Below, piece by piece: positions 58,517 through 64,000 of a stretch of 64,000 nt of DNA. Every line of letters starts with the position of its first letter. The stretch's first letter is position 1. The notes under the pieces are model-generated. The model made no database searches and was not told the DNA's origin. It worked only from the letters and a program-made list of their open reading frames with translations. Position numbers and translations under genes: made by a program. The stretch is from Gigantopelta aegis (Eukaryota > Mollusca > Gastropoda > Neomphalida > Peltospiridae), in assembly GCF_016097555.1 (NCBI RefSeq), contig NC_054701.1:34444413-34508412 (forward strand), written 5' to 3'.

Positions 58517-59954
58517 AATCCAATCCAATATTTATTTACATGCTCATATACCACGAAGGTTTCAAGCATGTCTGTCCTGGGCATAATCTCTGGCCTTTGC
58601 CAGTGACTAAGTCCAGGACAGAAAAGGGTGGGGGATAAGTTTGAAGTGGGCAGATTTTGGAATAAGCATTTAGTTGTGTCCAGCGACTGCGCGGACCGAC
58701 TAGTAGACACCGAAAATGGGCCGTGTTCTGACTGGCTGAATTTCGATTCCTTCGGGTCTAACTAGAAAAGCTAAAGTCTACGGAGAATAACTGCTCCTAA
58801 CATCATGTCCGGACTAAGAATTTAAACCCAAAAATAAGTTTGACTGCTCGGCCAAAAAGGTTTTAAGGTGATTTGAGCAATTGAACGGGCGCCAAAGTAA
58901 ATTGCGTTGGACTATTTATAAAAAAATAAACATAAAGGTTTTGAAGCTCGATCGAAAATTTTTAAAGTCCAACTAAGCCCAAAAAGGAGGATACCTGTCC
59001 TAGGTAAGGTTGTACTACTTCGGGGAGCTTGGAGTGTCTCGGAGCGACGGCAGCTTCTCACTGATCTGCTGTAGATGTTGGACCACCTTGGAATAGTCGG
59101 GGCCGCAGACCGCTTGTAACATCCTGTGGATCGATCTATTGTCGAGTTCCGTAAACAGGATGCACTGTCTGTAGGTCTGGTCCCTTCGGTGCGTAACGAC
59201 TATTCCCTTGGTTTCATTGAAGATCCTGGAGTGAAGCTCGTAACTGCTGCCGTCCTTCAAGGTCTTCCAGTGGTGGTTAGAAAATCCTCCCCGAAGTAGT
59301 TGTGGTTTCTGCGTGTCCCCCTGTAAGTACTGGTGGAGATGACGGCGAGGTCCACTGATGGCAATGGTCCATTCGTCGTCAACAGGGGGAGAGGATTCCG
59401 GTGGCGGCTTGGTCTTGGCTGGCTGGGTGGTCGGTGATGTTGCCTTCCTTTTTGTCGCCGGAACAACAAGTCCAAGTGGCGACTCGACGGGAGCGGTCGT
59501 AATTGACCGCTTCACCGGAGTCGTCGTCATTGGGGTGGAGGTTGAAGTCGGTGGTGGCACACTCGTCCGTTTGAATCTCACGATTTCTTGGGTGGTGTAC
59601 GGCCGTTCCGGGGATGCAGATTCCATAAGTGGTTGCGTCCTCTCCGGAGGACTCGGTGGGGGCGGTGTCACAGGAGGGAGCGCCACTGGCGGTTGAGCCA
59701 CCAGCTTTGTCCCCCCCCTGGGCCTTCCCTGGCACCGGTTTCTTCCTTCTTCTTCCTCTTCCAGTCCCCCCTTTCCGTTTCTGTGGAGGCGGGTCACCAT
59801 ATACCAAAGTCACGGTCGCCCGTGACCCGGTATACGTGACCCGGAACTCCAACATCGGGCCGAAGCTGGCAATCAGTACCCCCAGGTGGGGGGGCATCTC
59901 GAGAGCGCACGTTGACACGTCCACCTTCATCGAAGGACAGCTGGAGAAAAAGTG
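58517..59954 (-). mobile_element. LINE-type retroposon with its own protein and (TTGGA)n tail
   Basis: TGTATTTTTCCC flanks both sides (58505-58516 and 59955-59966), a 12-bp target duplication. On the minus strand the element ends with AATAAATATTGGATTGGATT, a polyadenylation signal followed by a short-repeat tail as in CR1/L2/RTE-like elements. The 3' UTR is about 500 bases with a hairpin (CTGTCCTGGACTTAG/GCCCAGGACAG). No reverse transcriptase is inside, so another LINE probably moved it, or it is a 5'-truncated and internally deleted LINE. GC content is well above the surroundings. Confidence 0.75.
59015..59937 (-). CDS. Unrecognised Pro/Thr-rich protein of the retroposon (possible ORF1-like)
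   Basis: Begins MKVDVSTCALEMPPHLGVLI, then a basic stretch (QKRKGG, GRRRKK). The longer frame continues as VAQPPVALPPVTPPPPSPP, a Ser/Thr/Pro-rich linker, RSITTAPVESPLGLV, and a better-ordered C-terminal part: DDEWTIAISGPRRHLHQYL, GGFSNHHWKTLKDGSSYEL, ETKGIVVTHRRDQTYRQCI, AVCGPDYSKVVQHLQQI, ending at TAG near 59015. The N- and C-terminal parts are in different frames, so this copy is probably dead. A basic N-terminus, disordered linker and folded C-terminus would fit an ORF1/nucleic-acid-binding role, but no domain is recognised and this is a guess. Confidence 0.5.
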
Positions 59955-60776
59955 TGTATTTTTCCCGTTGAATTCCATAACTGATCCATTTTCTTTTTAA
60001 ACTCATTATTGCATTTGTTTGCTGTGTTTGTTCTGTTTTGTTCTTATTTTTGAATCATATAATTGTTGTTTTGTTAATTTTTCTATTCTGTTTTGTTTAT
60101 TTAATTTGCGACTATCTTTATATATTATTTTTTGTCTGCGGTAATTTGTTCTTATTAATGAATTAACAGTTTTTTATATTCTATTTTTGTTGTTGAATTC
60201 TGTGAAGAGTTTTGTTATCTTCTATTCTGTTAAATTCTGTAGCTGTTTTATCTTCTGTATTCTGAAATTGTTTCTTTTGTTATCTTCTGTTCTACTCTAT
60301 TCTGTTATAATTGATTTCTGTAATTATTCCTTTACTTTTTGTTATCTTCTGTTCTGTTCTATCATCATTATTCGATTATACAACTATTTGTTTTACTCTC
60401 TCCGTGTTTTGTTCCATTGTAGCTCAGTTCTGTTCCATTCTTATTTTCTGGTGTGTTCCATTTTCGTTCATTTGCTAAAACTGTTTTCTTGTGTTCTGTT
60501 CCCTTTGTTGAGTTACATAACTGTTCCTTTTGTTCTCAATAAATTCTGTAACCATTCTTTAACTTTTTTTTATCTTGTATCTATTCTCAGTAAATTCTGT
60601 CATTGTTTTATTACCTTCTGTTCTGTTTTCAATTATTGCATTATGTAATTTTTGTTAATTTATATAATTCAATAATGAGAACAGAAATTAACAAGACAAA
60701 ACGAGACAAAACAAAGTGTTCAATAGTAATATAGTAATTAACTATATTTATTTTCTGTTCTGTTGATTCTGTTTGA

Positions 60777-61006
60777 TTTTTCTCGTTCCAACCAGAGAAA
60801 CACAACTGGTAAAAGGCCGTGGTATGTGCTTTCCTGTCTGTGGGAAAGTGCACATTCGAATTCCCATGCTGCATTAGGACAATGTAGCGGGTTTCTTCTG
60901 CTGACTACGAATCGGAATTACCAAATGTTTGACATCCAATAGCCGAAGAAGAATTAATTAATGTTCTCTAGTGGTGTCGTTAAACAAAACAAACTTTATT
61001 TGTTGT
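60777..61006 (+). mobile_element. SINE, head missing
   Basis: TTTTTCTCGTTCCAACCAG, GGCCGTGGTATGTGCTTTCC, TAGCGGGTTTCTTCTG, TTTGACATCCAATAGCCG, GTGTCGTTAAACAAAACAAAC. Confidence 0.8.
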
Positions 61007-61251
61007 TGAATTATGTTAAGTGTGTTGCTGTCTTCTGTCCTGTTATGATTACTTAATTCTCTAACTGTTTTATCATCTGTTTTTGTTTTTCCTCATTGAT
61101 TTCTGTAATTGTTTTGTTATATTTATTGTCATGTATTCTTTTCTCTTTATTGGATTCCTTTATTTCTTTGTTATCGTCTGTTCTATTATTATTACTCAAT
61201 TATGTAACTAATTATTTTTTCTTCAAACATTGATTTTTAACTGGGTTTTTT

Positions 61252-61447
61252 TTTTTTTTTTTTTTTTTTTTTTGGGGGGGGGGGGGGGGGGGTTGTTTTG
61301 TTAAGTTATCTTTGTCAAATTACACAACGACTGTATGTTGTTTTGTCTTTTGTTCTTAATAAGTTCTGTAACATTTTAAAATTTTCTGTTCTGTTGTGCT
61401 CGATGCATTCTGTCATTGCTTTGTTATTTTCGGTTCTGTTTTCACTT
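61252..61447 (+). repeat. Inverted duplicate of 46770-46965
   Basis: T run, G run, GTTGTTTTGTTAAGTTATC, ACACAACGACTGTATG, GCTCGATGCATTCTGTC and CTGTTTTCACTT. Pairs with 46770-46965 reversed. Confidence 0.88.
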
Positions 61448-61740
61448 CCCCTGCGCGTGCTGTAACCTCACCGTGGTGCAGGGGTGTAACATTCTCTTTG
61501 AGAATGGCCAATACAGCACAAATTGAAGTTTAGAGTAAAATTCGGTGTCCGTAAAATTCTGTGATATTTGTATTTGTATTTTTGCACAGTTCTTTACACT
61601 GTTTTTGTTTAAACCTTGAATTTTTATATTGATGTTGATCATCACTTTATTTATTTGCATTACCATAGTTTGACACCCAATAGCCGATGTATTTTTCGTG
61701 CTGGGGTGTCGTTAAACATTCATTCATTCATTCATTCATT
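61448..61740 (+). mobile_element. SINE of another head type, with 12-bp target duplication
   Basis: Starts CCCCTGCGCGTGCTGTAACC, CACCGTGGTGCAGGGGTG; tail GACACCCAATAGCCGATG and GTCGTTAAACATTCATTC(ATTC)n. CTGTTTTCACTT lies at 61436-61447 and 61741-61752. The paired locus at 46770 lacks this insertion. Confidence 0.88.
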
Positions 61741-61752
61741 CTGTTTTCACTT

Positions 61753-62144
61753 AACCGGCCTCGGTGGCGTCGTGGTTAGGCCATCGGTCTACAGGCTGGT
61801 AGGTAATGGGTTCGGATCCCAGTCGAGGTATGGGATTTCTAATCCAGATACCGACTCCAAACCCTGAGTGAGTGCTCCGCAAGACTCAATGGGTAGGTGT
61901 AAACCACTTGCACCGACCAGTGATCCATAACTGGTTCAACAAAGGTCATGGTTTGTGCTGTCCTGCCTGTGGGAAGCTTAAATAAAATATCCCTTGCTGC
62001 TAATCGGAAAGAGTAGCCCATGTAGTGGCGACAGCGGGTTTTCTCTCCAAATCTGTGTGGTCCTTAACCATATGTCTGACGCCATATAACCGTAAATAAA
62101 ATGTGTTGAGTGCGTCGTTAAATAAAACATTTCTTTCTTTCTTT
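61753..62144 (+). mobile_element. Full-length SINE (GGCCTCGGTGGCGTCG head)
   Basis: A box region TGGCGTCGTGGTTAG, B box GGGTTCGGATCCC, CACTTGCACCGACC, GTGGCGACAGCGGG, GACGCCATATAACCG, TTAAATAAAACATTTC(TTTC)n. TGTTTTCACTT on both sides (61742-61752 and 62145-62155). Confidence 0.92.
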
Positions 62145-62475
62145 TGTTTTCACTTATTGAAATTCTTTTTTTTTCTATTGTTTATTTTGTCTTGTTCTTT
62201 TTTTTGTTCTTTGTTTGTGTTTGTTGTGGGCTTTTTGTTTTGTTTCCTTCTTTGTTGTGGTTGTTGTGTTTTTGTTTTTTTTCTAATCTTATTATTGATT
62301 TTGATTTAATCATTACTCTTTTTGTGATGGTACGCCTCTTCGCATCTTTCTGTTCTCAGTGATATCTGTTACTGCATACTTTGTTTTGTCTGATTTTGTC
62401 TTGTTAATTTGTTCTCATTTTTGAGTATGTAACAGTTGGTTGCTTCTCTAATTGTTTCTCTTTTGTTTTTCTTTA

Positions 62476-62523
<48 letters not shown>

Positions 62524-63000
62524 GATGATGATGATATTGATGATGATGATGATGAAGATTATTATTATTATTATTTTTTTTTTTTTATTTTTTTTTTTAA
62601 ATTTGGACCGTGTTTGTTATTTTCTATTCAATTATTGGTTTCTCCTACTGCGTGTTCCGTCTCATCATCTTCTGTTTCATTATTTTCTCATCATTGATTT
62701 TCGTGATAGTTTATACTGTTTAGTGTTCATGATTTATTTTTGTTAGTTTATGCTATTTGTTTTGTTTTTGTTTTGTTTTGTTTCGTGTGGGTTTTGTTGT
62801 TATTGTTGTTGGTTTCGTATTGATTTTTATCATTTGTTTTTGTTTAATATTTGTCCACTTATCTTTTATATATGAATTTGGATTTAATGGTAGTAGTAAA
62901 GATGAAACATGGTATCCGTTATAAATGTTACTGTTTTGCCTTAATCTTCGTCAGTTAGTATTGCTTTATTGTTTAACTAACTGTTCCTTGTTGTTGTTGT

Positions 63001-64000
63001 TGTTTATGTGAATTACAAAATTAGATATATGTTTTGGTTGGTAGTTTTGTTTTGCTTTTTTATTAATGGGGTCTTGGTTGGTTTATTCGAATAATTACAT
63101 ATCGTGTCGACAGATATCAAGGCTCAAATGAACGGCTAGTTTGCTATGGTGATAGAAATCAAATAAATCATTTATGTACAGGGTTTACGAGTCTTCTTAA
63201 TGTACTGCTATACTTTTTTGTTTTAATTGTAATAATTTAGTTTTTTTAGTATTTCTAATTTTGTTTGCAGAGATTAAAAAATGTTTTCCTAAAATTAAAT
63301 TTACAGTAATTAATGAAATGGTGGATTAATGTGCAGGCATGTTATAGTCATTAGGGTTTCATAAGATTAAGGTGTGTTTTTTTTTTACATGGACTTCAAA
63401 CAATTAAAATATTCTTTTTTTGATATATGTCCTCAGGTATGTAAAATAAGATTCTGCAGACAAACTTTAAATACGATACTGTATGATAATACTGAACACA
63501 GAATGATAGAAATAAAAGAACATATTCAGTTGCTACAAATCTAAATGAAAAACATGTTTCGTTGTTTGTTGTTTTGTTGTTTTTAATTCGCTGCAAAAAA
63601 CAAACACTACACACGTTTCCAAGATTTCGTGAAATTTGTATATCTCCGCAGAGATATAAACTACATTGAATAAAAAATATGCGTGTTTACAAGACATTTC
63701 TGAATATGTCTGTGTTCTAGACTGCACAGCAATTAATATGCAAAGACCGTCTCTTTAACAAAATATCCAAATGTCAAGAAGTAACTTGAATAATACTAGG
63801 ATATTAAATAATGTGTTAAAAATACAATTTGTGATTTAGTCTCATGTGGTTGTTAATCCGTAGGTGTAGGTTATGTTTGTTTGATGGAGTTATTTAATAT
63901 TGTTTCCTGTCTGCCAGTCACTGTTGCTGCTTGGAGGAGATACTAGTTATATGCTTGCGACTGTATTTTGCATAGACAGCATGATAACTAATAGGGAGAT
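63001..64000. other. AT-rich DNA, nothing recognised
   Basis: No splice-supported exon, repeat family or RNA gene was found in the last kilobase. Confidence 0.5.

Larger units (their letters stand above)
55890..63000. repeat. ~7-kb decayed T-rich minisatellite tract with insertions
   Basis: Blocks at 55890-56450, 57440-58504, 59967-60775, 61010-61435 and 62145-62990 are built from loose repeats of TTCTGTTCT, ATTGAATTCTGTAACTG and TTTTGTT (unit about 40-50 bp). T dominates this strand and C+A are scarce. Inserted in it are a MITE, a retroposon and SINEs. (TGTCA)/(TGTTA)n is at 56066-56110 and (TTA)/(TGA)n at 62476-62575. All open frames here are low-complexity artefacts. Confidence 0.8.

Noticed and set aside
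59358-60000. Plus-strand frames opposite the retroposon protein
   Set aside because: Antisense shadows with Gly/Val-rich composition; the target duplication and tail fix the element on the minus strand.

Overview
The window is animal nuclear DNA, almost certainly from a mollusc and probably a marine gastropod. Its genes are split into short exons with GT/AG introns. It is AT-rich, full of long microsatellites, and packed with tRNA-headed SINEs of a type I associate with molluscs (a body around GATCCCTTGCTGCTAATGG, a tail around GACATCCAATAGCCGATG and GTTAAACAAAACAAAC). The species assignment is inference. There are no prokaryotic genes, CRISPR arrays or free-standing tRNA genes.

Three host genes can be read through their splice sites. 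(1) TEX264, an ER-phagy receptor, on the + strand in four exons from 5565 to 14996. It is complete, in phase throughout, and ends with an LC3-interacting motif F-E-D-I. (2) A SPEC3/Stum-family membrane protein on the minus strand, exons 28688-28481, 27263-27081 and 24672-24512; its first exon is not seen. (3) A type I membrane protein with SRCR, EGF and zona pellucida (ZP) domains on the minus strand, eight secure exons from 41919 to 33104 and two likely upstream exons at 43032-43007 and 47529-47415. The two minus-strand genes are neighbours in the same direction. Nothing suggests that the three genes work together.

Most of the rest is mobile or repetitive DNA. TEX264 introns hold foldback elements, a 197-bp near-perfect palindrome, a Mutator-like element with a LINE fragment inside it, and many SINEs. 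The SPEC3 locus holds two tandem arrays built from the gene's own exon ends. The ZP gene introns hold foldback elements, a deleted Tc1-type element, SINEs and very long simple repeats. From 47.5 kb on I find no host exon: a 0.9-kb TAG array, a MITE with clear target duplications, a hAT remnant, three Tc1-like elements (one nearly whole), and about 7 kb of decayed T-rich repeat (55.9-63 kb). That tract hosts a LINE-type retroposon with an unfamiliar proline-rich protein, more SINEs, and one arm of an inverted duplication shared with 46.4-46.96 kb.

The most unusual points are the intronic array of about 19 copies of an exon 3' end with its 5' splice site in the SPEC3-like gene (25.7-27.1 kb), the matching 3'-exon array (23.7-24.5 kb), the inverted duplication with one SINE-filled and one SINE-empty copy, and the retroposon with the unrecognised protein.
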